NCBI GenBank assembly: GCA_959602875.1
Contig: CAUGVQ010000074.1
Location: 1 to 10,337 of the forward strand
DNA length: 10,337 bases
Reading direction: 5' to 3'
From: an uncultured Collinsella sp.
GTDB taxonomy: Bacteria > Actinomycetota > Coriobacteriia > Coriobacteriales > Coriobacteriaceae
Shown: positions 1-6,005 of the stretch, piece after piece
Layout of the letters: every line of letters starts with the position of its first letter
How positions within the stretch are numbered: the stretch's first letter is position 1
Translations under genes and position numbers: made by a program
Notes under the pieces: model-generated
Databases searched by the model: none
What the model was told of the DNA's origin: nothing
The model's input: only the letters and a program-made list of their open reading frames with translations

Positions 1-274
1 GGTCATGGCAATGATGATGCTCATCGCCCTCACCGTGCAGATAGGCCATGTCGTGGTCATGGTTCTCGTGCGCCGCATCGAGCACAACGTCAAAGTCGCA
101 GCAATCGATCCCGGCCTTCTTTACGCGTCCGATGCGCACCTCGTACCCCGAAACAGGCAGGCTCGCCAGCGCGTCGCGTAGACGCGCCTCGTTAGCACCC
201 AAGTCAAGCAGGGCGGCAACGGTCATGTCGCCACTGATACCGTTTGTGCAATCAAGATAGAGCGTGTTTCCCAT
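1..274 (-). CDS. larC: LarC nickel-pincer cofactor biosynthesis protein, N-terminal part (runs off left edge)
   Basis: The first 91 codons are visible, starting at the ATG at 274, with GGAGAG five bases upstream as ribosome binding site. The N-terminus contains LDCTNGISGDM followed by TVAALLDLGA, the hallmark opening of the LarC (DUF111) family. A histidine-rich stretch follows (about residues 68-91, including HENHDHD and EHHHCHD), typical of the metal-binding part of LarC. LarC inserts nickel into the pincer nucleotide cofactor (NPN) used by LarA-type racemases, so it fits the LarA homologue upstream. LarB and LarE, also needed to make NPN, are not in the window. The frame is open to the edge. 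Some LarC genes are split by a programmed frameshift, which cannot be judged here. Confidence 0.9.
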   Translation of the reverse strand, partial: MGNTLYLDCTNGISGDMTVAALLDLGANEARLRDALASLPVSGYEVRIGRVKKAGIDCCDFDVVLDAAHENHDHDMAYLHGEGDEHHHCHD

Positions 275-286
275 AATCTCTCCGTT

Positions 287-430
287 TCAGCACGCGGACG
301 GAGCAGCCGCCGCGGCTGCGTTACGCGCAATCAATACATGCTCTAGCATCGTATCCTTTGGAGCAGACTCGAAGACAACAGCCGAGCCACCCACCGCCTT
401 CAAGCGCTGCTGCACCTCTAGAGGACTCAT
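287..430 (-). CDS. Possible 47-aa small protein or gene remnant upstream of larC
   Basis: An open frame runs from an ATG at 430 to a TGA at 287-289, 12 bases before the larC start. The product would read MSPLEVQQRLKAVGGSAVVF and onward, ending in an alanine-rich tail (about residues 38-47). I do not recognise it. In its favour are the tight operon-like spacing to larC and a protein-like middle (VVFESAPKDTMLEHVLIARN). Against it, there is no Shine-Dalgarno sequence before the ATG, which starts only 21 bases after a terminator-like hairpin. It could be the 3' remnant of a decayed gene, a leader peptide coupled to larC, or non-coding. Confidence 0.25.
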   Translation of the reverse strand: MSPLEVQQRLKAVGGSAVVFESAPKDTMLEHVLIARNAAAAAAPSAC

Positions 431-450
431 ATGACGGAAATAACGAAAAT

Positions 451-480
451 GCGGGCGGAATACTCCTGCATTCCGCCCGC
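451..480 (-). terminator. Terminator-like hairpin closing the minus-strand sugar operon
   Basis: A perfect 11-bp inverted repeat (GCGGGCGGAAT / ATTCCGCCCGC) with an 8-base loop lies 75 bases downstream of the PTS IIB stop codon. On the minus strand it is followed by ATTTTCGTTATTTCC, an interrupted U-rich tract, so it fits an imperfect Rho-independent terminator. Some read-through to larC would be plausible. Confidence 0.65.
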
Positions 481-508
481 AATCTTGGTTTCAGCCCAAA
501 CGATATCT

Positions 509-527
509 GTCCCGCAGCACGCGGGAC
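509..527 (-). other. Small hairpin preceding the terminator
   Basis: GTCCCGC and GCGGGAC form a perfect 7-bp stem with a 5-base loop, located between the PTS IIB stop codon and the larger terminator hairpin. No U-tract follows it, so it is more likely an accessory 3' stability element than a terminator. Confidence 0.4.
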
Positions 528-555
528 TGACACCGCAAGGCAAAGTCAGCCGGAC

Positions 556-855
556 TTAGGCGCCGAGCTCCTTGTTGATCTGAGCGATGATAGCCTGGGC
601 ATCGGCGGCGGCAAAGGCCTCGGGGTCGATGACGGCGATCTTCTTCTCGGGATAGGTGACCTTCACCAGGTCGAGCTTGAACTCAACCTGCGGGGTGAGA
701 AGCAGAAGGTCGGCGGAGGCGACCTCGTCGTCACCAGTGACAGGGCCGGCGGTCACGTGCATCTCGAGGCCGAGGTTGTCAGCGGTCTCCTGAACCTTCT
801 TAGCGAGCACCTGAGTGGAGGTACCGGCAGCGCACAGCAGCTTAACGTTCTTCAT
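556..855 (-). CDS. PTS sugar transporter subunit IIB (lactose/cellobiose type)
   Basis: This 99-aa cytoplasmic protein has the family's usual length. The phosphocysteine loop is at the N-terminus: LLCAAGTSTQVL, with Cys8 as the likely phosphate acceptor and the following loop cradling the phosphate. The LLLLTPQVEFKLD stretch (about residues 50-62) matches the conserved strand and loop of the ChbB/LacB-type IIB fold. In the PTS, IIB takes phosphate from IIA and passes it to the sugar bound in IIC. The ATG at 855 is chosen over an upstream in-frame start at 891 because AAAGGAAC lies eight bases before it and the family begins just before the cysteine loop. It starts 16 bases after the isomerase gene. 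No IIA or IIC is visible, so it works with partners encoded elsewhere or has a regulatory role. Confidence 0.9.
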   Translation of the reverse strand: MKNVKLLCAAGTSTQVLAKKVQETADNLGLEMHVTAGPVTGDDEVASADLLLLTPQVEFKLDLVKVTYPEKKIAVIDPEAFAAADAQAIIAQINKELGA

Positions 856-871
856 GAAAGAGTTCCTTTCT

Positions 872-2134
872 CTATTTCCCCAGCGCCTCAAACATAAGGC
901 GCTTATAGGCCTCTACGCCGGGCTGATCGAACGGATTCACGCCCAGCAGACTACCAGAAGCATAGCATGCAAAGGCGAACCAGTAGAACAGCATACCGAA
1001 GTGTTCCTCATCAATGCGGTCGATCTCGAGCGTGAAGACGGGCAGAACCTCGGCGTGCGCCGCGCGCGTGGCGGTGAAGCTCGCCTTGTTGATGTCCCAG
1101 AAATCCTTGCCGTCGAGGTACCCAAAAGCATCGGCCACGTCCGTACCGCCCAAGACCAGGCTGTCGCCCTCACCGGCCGCCGTGAGGTCGATAAAGGTCT
1201 CAAAGAGCTGGTGCGTGCCGTCCTGCGCGTACTGGCCGAGCGAGTGCATCTCCTCGGAGCATTCGAGCGACGAGGGGAAGATGCCCTTGCCGTCCTTACC
1301 CTCGCTCTCGGCAAAGAGCTGCTCCCACCACTTGGAAAACCAGCGGAAGCGCGGCTCAAAGAAACCGAGCAGCTCGACGCGGTAGCCGCGATCCCACAGG
1401 ATGTTGCGCGCGCAGGCATAGCGCCACGCGGAGTTGGAGGCGCCGTCGGAGCAGCGGCACAGCTCCTGCATCTTCTTGGCACCGGCGGCAAGCGCGCGGA
1501 TGTCCGCCCCGGCAACGGCAAGCGGCAGCAGATGAACCTCGGTGAGCGCGGTGTAGCGGCCGCCCACGTTGGTGGCAAACGGCACGAAGGTGTAGCCCTC
1601 CGCATGGCAGAGGTCCTCGAGCGGCGAGCCAATGGTGCCGCAGCAGACGATGCGGCGGGCGGCTTCCTCGCGCCCATAGCGCTTAACGAGGTACTGACGG
1701 AGCAGGCGGAACGAGGAACCGGGCTCGAGCGTCTCGAAGTTCTTGGCGATGCAGTCGATGACCACCTCATGCCCCTCGAGCTGATCGATGACCCGGTTGA
1801 GCTCATAGGCGGAGAGCGTGTTGCCCGCGTAGACGATGCGCGCACCGCTCGGGTGCGTGGCCTCCACCACAGCGCGAGCGGAGTTGTTGGAGCCGCCGAC
1901 GCCGATGATCACGAAGGTATCGGCGATCTCGCGGATGTGCGCGGCGAGCTTCTCCGTACGGTCGAGAACCTCAGGCCCCGCCCACTCGTCCGCGTCAAGC
2001 CAGCCCTGGGAGTCAGCGTAGCGCCCCTCCCCCGCCTGGCAACGCGCGAGCACATCCGCGTGCGCCGCGGCGTAGGCATCCAGCTCATTGGACGAGATAA
2101 ACTTCTCAGCGAACTTGATGTTCAAATCGAGCAT
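872..2134 (-). CDS. Glucose-6-phosphate isomerase family protein (divergent phosphate site)
   Basis: This 420-aa protein has the two SIS domains of phosphoglucose isomerase and resembles the short Bacillus-type enzymes. Visible landmarks are VGVGGS-type loop 76-82 (IIGVGGS), signature 1 NVGGRYTALTEV (189-200, with the catalytic arginine), the active-site AESEGKDGKG (275-284), HSLGQYAQDG (297-306), and signature 2 GVNPFDQPGVEAYK (398-411, with the catalytic lysine). The family interconverts aldose and ketose 6-phosphates. The loop equivalent to SKTFTT or SKSGTT reads AKNFET (130-135): two phosphate-contacting positions are Ala and Asn, and a Glu is added, so glucose 6-phosphate may not be the substrate. 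The ATG at 2134 is preceded by GGGAG at six bases. The frame is open further upstream to 2398, but that part is repeat-structured and not family-like. PTS IIB follows 16 bases later. Confidence 0.9.
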   Translation of the reverse strand: MLDLNIKFAEKFISSNELDAYAAAHADVLARCQAGEGRYADSQGWLDADEWAGPEVLDRTEKLAAHIREIADTFVIIGVGGSNNSARAVVEATHPSGARIVYAGNTLSAYELNRVIDQLEGHEVVIDCIAKNFETLEPGSSFRLLRQYLVKRYGREEAARRIVCCGTIGSPLEDLCHAEGYTFVPFATNVGGRYTALTEVHLLPLAVAGADIRALAAGAKKMQELCRCSDGASNSAWRYACARNILWDRGYRVELLGFFEPRFRWFSKWWEQLFAESEGKDGKGIFPSSLECSEEMHSLGQYAQDGTHQLFETFIDLTAAGEGDSLVLGGTDVADAFGYLDGKDFWDINKASFTATRAAHAEVLPVFTLEIDRIDEEHFGMLFYWFAFACYASGSLLGVNPFDQPGVEAYKRLMFEALGK

Positions 2135-2429
2135 GTATAGCTCCCATTCGTATCGAAGGAGTTCGGACGTGTCCGCCGTGCTCAAACAGCTTCTCGCTGC
2201 GCGCGAAGAACTGCGCGCGGCGAACACGTCCGAACTCTCAGCAACGTTTAGGTCTTTTTCCAGGAAGGCGTAAACGTGCGGACGAACAACTGCGTTGGCA
2301 AAGTCGGTCTCTGCCCGAACAACCGGGCAGGCTGTCTGGCCGGGCATATGCTCCGCGCGCAGTTCTTCGCGAAGCGAAGCTGTCTGAGCACGGGGCATAT
2401 GCCCGGCTCAGACAGCTCCAAGGCGTTGA
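2135..2429 (-). repeat. Structured intergenic region with interlocking inverted repeats
   Basis: This gap between the LarA homologue and the isomerase gene holds no convincing gene but several long inverted repeats. (1) 2160-2178 pairs with 2218-2236, 19 bp with one mismatch. (2) 2178-2220 pairs imperfectly with 2353-2391, including a perfect 19-bp arm (2202-2220 / 2353-2371) and a 15-bp arm with one mismatch. (3) 2331-2351 pairs with 2395-2416, with one bulge. (4) 2378-2398 pairs with 2399-2417, including a perfect 12-bp outer stem. (5) 2311-2317 pairs with 2324-2330. Sets 1 and 2 share bases, and so do 3 and 4, so alternative folds exclude one another. The single mismatches in 1 and in the short arm of 2 become G-U pairs in the minus-strand transcript, the direction of the operon. 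It may be an attenuator, processing or stability element, or an inserted repeat family. I recognise no known riboswitch. Confidence 0.75.
2378..2417 (-). other. Strong hairpin just after the LarA-homologue stop codon
   Basis: AGCTGTCTGAGC (2378-2389) and GCTCAGACAGCT (2406-2417) form a perfect 12-bp stem, which continues inward through CGGG and GCAT pairing around a CATATG centre. It begins about 12 bases after the stop codon of the LarA homologue on the minus strand. No U-tract follows, so it is not a textbook intrinsic terminator. A role in protecting the upstream mRNA or reducing expression of the two downstream genes is plausible. Confidence 0.55.
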
Positions 2430-3926
2430 CTAGCAGCCGCAGGGATGCGCCGGAGCGTCATCCATGAAGTGGCTGTTCTGCGAGGGGTCCTTCATGCACA
2501 GGTGCGGCACGGCGCGGTTGTACGCGTGCGGCAGCGCCAGGATGTTGGGGTTGCCGTCGGTGTACTTGCGCGTGGCGTCGGCGATGGCCTCCTCAAAGGT
2601 CGGGCGGGTCTTGAGGCCCATGGTGCGGGCGATGCCCGGCTTCTGCGCGCCCACGATGTAGGTGGCGGCGAGGTACTTTTCGGCGAGGTTACCGCAGGTC
2701 ATCATGCTGAAGCCGTGGAACGGATGGAACGCGTTCGCAAAGCGGTACTTGCGGATGTACTCCTGGTTGGTAGCGAAGTACTCGCCGTACTTGATCATCT
2801 CGTCGAGCGTGTTCATCTTGTCGGACTGCCACAGCTCCCACTGCTCGCGCAGGTACGGCCAGCGCTCGTCATGGAACCAGCCGTTGCAGTAGCTCGCGAT
2901 CACAAAGACGCAGTGGTCAGAGAGGATGCGCTTGTGGCGGATGACCTGGGCAGAGACGGCCTGCATCATCTGGATGGGGTTGGTGCCCATGCCGTCGCCG
3001 TAGTGGAAGTTCGTGGGCATACCCATGACCACGATGTCGTACTTCTTCTCGGCCCAGTGCACGTAGGTGCGCTTGTCGGCGAGCTCCCAGGCGATGGGCT
3101 GCATCTCTGCGGCGTAACCCGAGAAGATGGCGATCTGGCGGCTCCAGGTGTCGAGCACCGCGTCCACGCAGAAGAACTTCTTGCCCATCTTCTCTTCCAT
3201 AAACATGCCCTGCTGGTCGAACTTGTCGCGCATGAGGGAGGAGGTGGAAACGGGCACAAAGTCGGGACGGCTCATGACGCGCGGCACGTGGTGGGCGGAG
3301 ATGCTCTTCCAGTGGGTGATGCCGGTAGCGCAGTGCTTGTAGCCGCCCGAATAGCCGCCGTAGGGGTTGCCCTGCGTGTGGCCGATGAGGATGGCGATGT
3401 CGGCGTCGTAGACGTACTTGTTCATGATCACGTGGTCGCCCTGCGGCGTGAAGCCGAGGTCGACGAGGTGGTCGTAGTCCTCGGAGTCGTGGCTTGTGAT
3501 CTGGCCCGTGCCCTCGAACTCGTTGTAGAGGTCGAGGCCCAAGATCTGCTTGGCCTCGGCGGTCGAGGTGCGCGGATGCAGGCCGTTGGAGAAGAGCAAA
3601 AGCACGTCATCGTGCTTGACGCCCTGGGCGAAGAGCTCGTCCAGGCAAGCGCGGATGGCGACCTTGCGGTGCGCGGTGGGCTGGGTGCCGCCCTTCACGA
3701 TGTCGGGGATGACGATGACGACCTTCTTGCCAGGACCCGCATAGGACGCAAGCGGATCCATGCCGATGGGGTTGCGGATGCTCTCGAGGGTGGCGGCGTA
3801 CAGGCTGTCCCAGTCCTGCGGCAGGCACTCGGGGTCCTTCACGGTCTCGCCGGTGACAAAGACATCGGTGGTATCGGGGAGCTCGGCTCCCATCATGCCG
3901 GTGCCCCACTCGAAATCAAGATGCAT
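2430..3926 (-). CDS. LarA-family nickel-dependent hydroxyacid racemase/epimerase homologue
   Basis: This 498-aa protein belongs to the lactate racemase LarA family (DUF2088). These enzymes carry a nickel-pincer nucleotide on a lysine and racemise or epimerise alpha-hydroxyacids by hydride transfer. Landmarks, aligned by eye to Lactiplantibacillus LarA: PDIVK (Asp75 and Lys78 for Asp72 and Arg75), NGLHPRT (His117 for His108), GYSGGYK (Lys197 for the cofactor-bearing Lys184), and His213 for His200. The position of the second catalytic histidine (His174) appears to be Asn187, with His183 four residues before. It is longer than LarA (about 424 aa) and ends in HPCGC, a possible metal-binding tail. 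The ATG at 3926 has AAAGGAA upstream. It lies 54 bases after the TIM-like gene. A partial larC nearby supports the cofactor. Its substrate is unknown; lactate, another hydroxyacid or a sugar acid are possible. Confidence 0.88.
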   Translation of the reverse strand: MHLDFEWGTGMMGAELPDTTDVFVTGETVKDPECLPQDWDSLYAATLESIRNPIGMDPLASYAGPGKKVVIVIPDIVKGGTQPTAHRKVAIRACLDELFAQGVKHDDVLLLFSNGLHPRTSTAEAKQILGLDLYNEFEGTGQITSHDSEDYDHLVDLGFTPQGDHVIMNKYVYDADIAILIGHTQGNPYGGYSGGYKHCATGITHWKSISAHHVPRVMSRPDFVPVSTSSLMRDKFDQQGMFMEEKMGKKFFCVDAVLDTWSRQIAIFSGYAAEMQPIAWELADKRTYVHWAEKKYDIVVMGMPTNFHYGDGMGTNPIQMMQAVSAQVIRHKRILSDHCVFVIASYCNGWFHDERWPYLREQWELWQSDKMNTLDEMIKYGEYFATNQEYIRKYRFANAFHPFHGFSMMTCGNLAEKYLAATYIVGAQKPGIARTMGLKTRPTFEEAIADATRKYTDGNPNILALPHAYNRAVPHLCMKDPSQNSHFMDDAPAHPCGC

Positions 3927-3980
3927 AGCGGTTCCTTTCTGTCGTAAAACCCGCTGGTTGCCAATGGTCGGTATGCGTGT

Positions 3981-4817
3981 CTACGCGTTCATGTACAGGT
4001 CAACGATCTCTGCGTACTCCTCCGGGTAGAAGCCGATCTCGCCGGTGAAGCGCGTGAGGGCGATGAGTCCGCCGTCGATCTCGGGGATGCCTGCGAGCAT
4101 CTCGGCGTTGTCGGCCTTGAGGCCGCCGCCGTATACCACATCGACTCCCGGCACCGTCTCCTTGATGAGGCGGGCGACCTTCTGGATGTACGGGGCGTCC
4201 GCGGGGGTCTTACCCGGGCCGATGCTCCACACGGGCTCGTAGGCAACGCGCACGCCGGAAAGGTCCGCCTCGGCGAGACCCTCACGCACCTGCGTGGCGA
4301 GCACCTCGTCCCAACGGTCAACCTCTTCCTCGCGCTCGCCCATGCAGAAGAGCACCTTGAGCCCCGCAGCCTGGGCCGCGGCGACCTCGCGGGCGAGGAT
4401 GCGGTTGACCGCGGCCTCGACAGCCTCCGGCGCGGCGCCGGCCTCACCCATGATGGCGCGCAGGTTCATGCGTTCCTCGCAGTGGCCGATGAGCGCCCAC
4501 GTGCAGCCGAGCTGAGCCACGGCGTTGCCGGTGCGCAGCGTCGTGAACGCGCCAAAGTTGCCGCCCGGGGCGGTATCGGCGGTGTGCACGCCCTGGCAGC
4601 CCACGCCCAGAGGCGAGCCCTCGGCACCCGCAACGGCGCTCGCAAGATGCGCCTCGGGCAAAAACGCGGCAAACTCCGCGTCCGCGTAACGGCTCGCAAC
4701 CTCTTTGATGGACGAGGTCACAGCCTCGCCCCAGCGCTCGGGCTCGGCCAGACGGTTCACGCCGCCCAGCTCGGGCTTGATGTCAAAGCGCTTGAGGTTC
4801 AGAAAGATATGTTTCAT
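3981..4817 (-). CDS. Triosephosphate isomerase family protein (divergent phosphate site)
   Basis: This 278-aa TIM-barrel protein is slightly longer than usual triosephosphate isomerase (about 250). The catalytic set is intact: Asn7 and Lys9 (LNLKRF, for NWKMN), His112 and Glu114 (IGHCEER), and Glu194 in AYEPVW, followed by the mobile loop 6 SIGPGKT. The end of the barrel differs: YGGSV is YGGGL (229-233), and the phosphate-holding LVGGASL is LIALTRF (251-257), replacing the Gly-Gly pair and adding Arg256. The family interconverts aldose and ketose phosphates of three or four carbons. The altered site suggests a substrate other than glyceraldehyde 3-phosphate, or altered anion recognition. The ATG at 4817 has AGGAG eight bases upstream and lies 25 bases after the kinase gene. 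An ordinary housekeeping TIM role is less likely but not excluded. Confidence 0.87.
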   Translation of the reverse strand: MKHIFLNLKRFDIKPELGGVNRLAEPERWGEAVTSSIKEVASRYADAEFAAFLPEAHLASAVAGAEGSPLGVGCQGVHTADTAPGGNFGAFTTLRTGNAVAQLGCTWALIGHCEERMNLRAIMGEAGAAPEAVEAAVNRILAREVAAAQAAGLKVLFCMGEREEEVDRWDEVLATQVREGLAEADLSGVRVAYEPVWSIGPGKTPADAPYIQKVARLIKETVPGVDVVYGGGLKADNAEMLAGIPEIDGGLIALTRFTGEIGFYPEEYAEIVDLYMNA

Positions 4818-4842
4818 ACGCCGGTCTCCTTCGGTTCCGCTT

Positions 4843-6003
4843 TTACAGGAAGCTCACGAAGCGCGGCAGCTCGCCCACAAGGGGCGCCGCCCAGGTCTTG
4901 AACTCGGGCGTGACGCCGTTGCCCGCCTCGTTGATGAATTTGTCGGGCAGCAGGCGCTCGATCATGCGGACGCGCTCGACGTCGATGAGGTTTGTCTCGA
5001 TGCCGTACACATCGCCCGGGATGCGCTGGATGCCGACCATCTTGCCGGTCTCGCCCGCAAGCGCGGCGCGCACCGCGGCGCGTCCGACCTCTTCGGCCTC
5101 GCGTACGTCCGAGACGCTGCGCAGCGCCGTGGAGGCGCGGCCGAGCAGACCGGGCTTCTCGGAGCGGGCCTTGTAGCCGAGGTGCTTGATGATGAGGTTC
5201 GACAGGTGCGAGGAGACGTCGCCGTAGTAGGTGGCGCGCTCAACCTCCATGACCGGCTCGACGATGGGGGTACCGTCCGCATAGTGCAGGCCCTCGCTCG
5301 CCACGACCACGCCGCCGCCCTTGGTGTCGATGATGCGCTGGCAGTCGGCGAGGAAGGCGTCCTGGTCAAAGGCGCGCTCGGGCATGTAGATGAGGTCGGG
5401 GCCACCCTGGCCGCAGCTCTCGGCGAGCGCGGTCGCCGCTGCAACCCAGCCGGCGGCACGACCCATGACCTCGACGACCACAATGTGGATGGGCATGCTG
5501 TGCACGTCGCAGCACACCTCGCCCACGCTCTGGGCAGCGTAACGCGCGGCGCTGCCGTAGCCCGGCGCGTGGTCGATCTCGGCGATGTCGTTGTCCATGG
5601 TCTTGGGCACGCCAATAACCTGGATGTCCACGCCCGCCTCGTTCACGGCCTCCTGCAGAAGGGCGCAGGTGTTCATCGTGCCGTTGCCACCGGTGGGCAT
5701 GACGATGTCGATCTTGTTCTTGACGAGCAGCTCGACCATAGCCGGGTAATGGCCGGCGAGCGCATCGCGACCCGTGCCGATGGCAGAACCCGGCGCGTCG
5801 CGCAGGCGCACGAGCTCGGAGTCGTCCATCGAGCTGAGGTCGATGAGGGTACCGCTCATAAGGCCGGAGGGGCCGCCGTGCGCGCCGTAGACGTGCGCGA
5901 TCTCGGAGTGGGCCTTGCCCTCGGCGACGATGCCGTATAGCGATGCGTTGATGACAGCCGTCGGGCCGCCGCCGTGCATCACGAGGATGTTCTTACCTGC
6001 CAT
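4843..6003 (-). CDS. 6-phosphofructokinase family protein (ATP or pyrophosphate donor unclear)
   Basis: This 386-aa kinase belongs to the PfkA superfamily, which phosphorylates fructose 6-phosphate at C1. It opens with GGGPTAVINAS (11-21), as in the pyrophosphate-type branch. The donor-site motif is GGNGTM (105-110), and the catalytic loop is PKTMDND (133-139, Asp137 as base). MGR (180-182) and SEG (236-238) are sugar-contact elements. The glycine at 108, where pyrophosphate enzymes usually have Asp, favours ATP, while Lys134 is the residue common in pyrophosphate enzymes, so the donor is ambiguous. The C-terminal sugar-phosphate region is LGYKARSEKPGLLGR (275-289) rather than the bacterial HIQRGG form. 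The ATG at 6003 lies two bases after the aldolase stop, with AGGGAAG inside the aldolase end, so translation is probably coupled. It may act on fructose 6-phosphate or a related ketose. Confidence 0.87.
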   Translation of the reverse strand: MAGKNILVMHGGGPTAVINASLYGIVAEGKAHSEIAHVYGAHGGPSGLMSGTLIDLSSMDDSELVRLRDAPGSAIGTGRDALAGHYPAMVELLVKNKIDIVMPTGGNGTMNTCALLQEAVNEAGVDIQVIGVPKTMDNDIAEIDHAPGYGSAARYAAQSVGEVCCDVHSMPIHIVVVEVMGRAAGWVAAATALAESCGQGGPDLIYMPERAFDQDAFLADCQRIIDTKGGGVVVASEGLHYADGTPIVEPVMEVERATYYGDVSSHLSNLIIKHLGYKARSEKPGLLGRASTALRSVSDVREAEEVGRAAVRAALAGETGKMVGIQRIPGDVYGIETNLIDVERVRMIERLLPDKFINEAGNGVTPEFKTWAAPLVGELPRFVSFL

Positions 6004-6005
6004 GG

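Noticed and set aside
321..533. A 70-codon minus-strand frame starting at 533 past the IIB gene
   Set aside because: It runs through both terminator hairpins, shows no protein-like pattern, and competes with the better-placed 47-codon frame in another phase.
815..2140. Long plus-strand open frame opposite the GPI-like and IIB genes
   Set aside because: It has no recognisable motif and overlaps two well-supported minus-strand genes for its whole length.
2135..2398. N-terminal extension of the GPI-like protein to an in-frame start at 2398
   Set aside because: The extension is made of inverted-repeat sequence and lacks family resemblance. The ATG at 2134 has GGGAG at good spacing and gives a family-like N-terminus.
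2445..3947. Long plus-strand open frame (about 500 codons) opposite the LarA homologue
   Set aside because: It is the antisense of a gene with clear family motifs, its product is a low-complexity Val/Ala/Asp/His/Gly-rich string, and such mirror frames are common in high-GC DNA.
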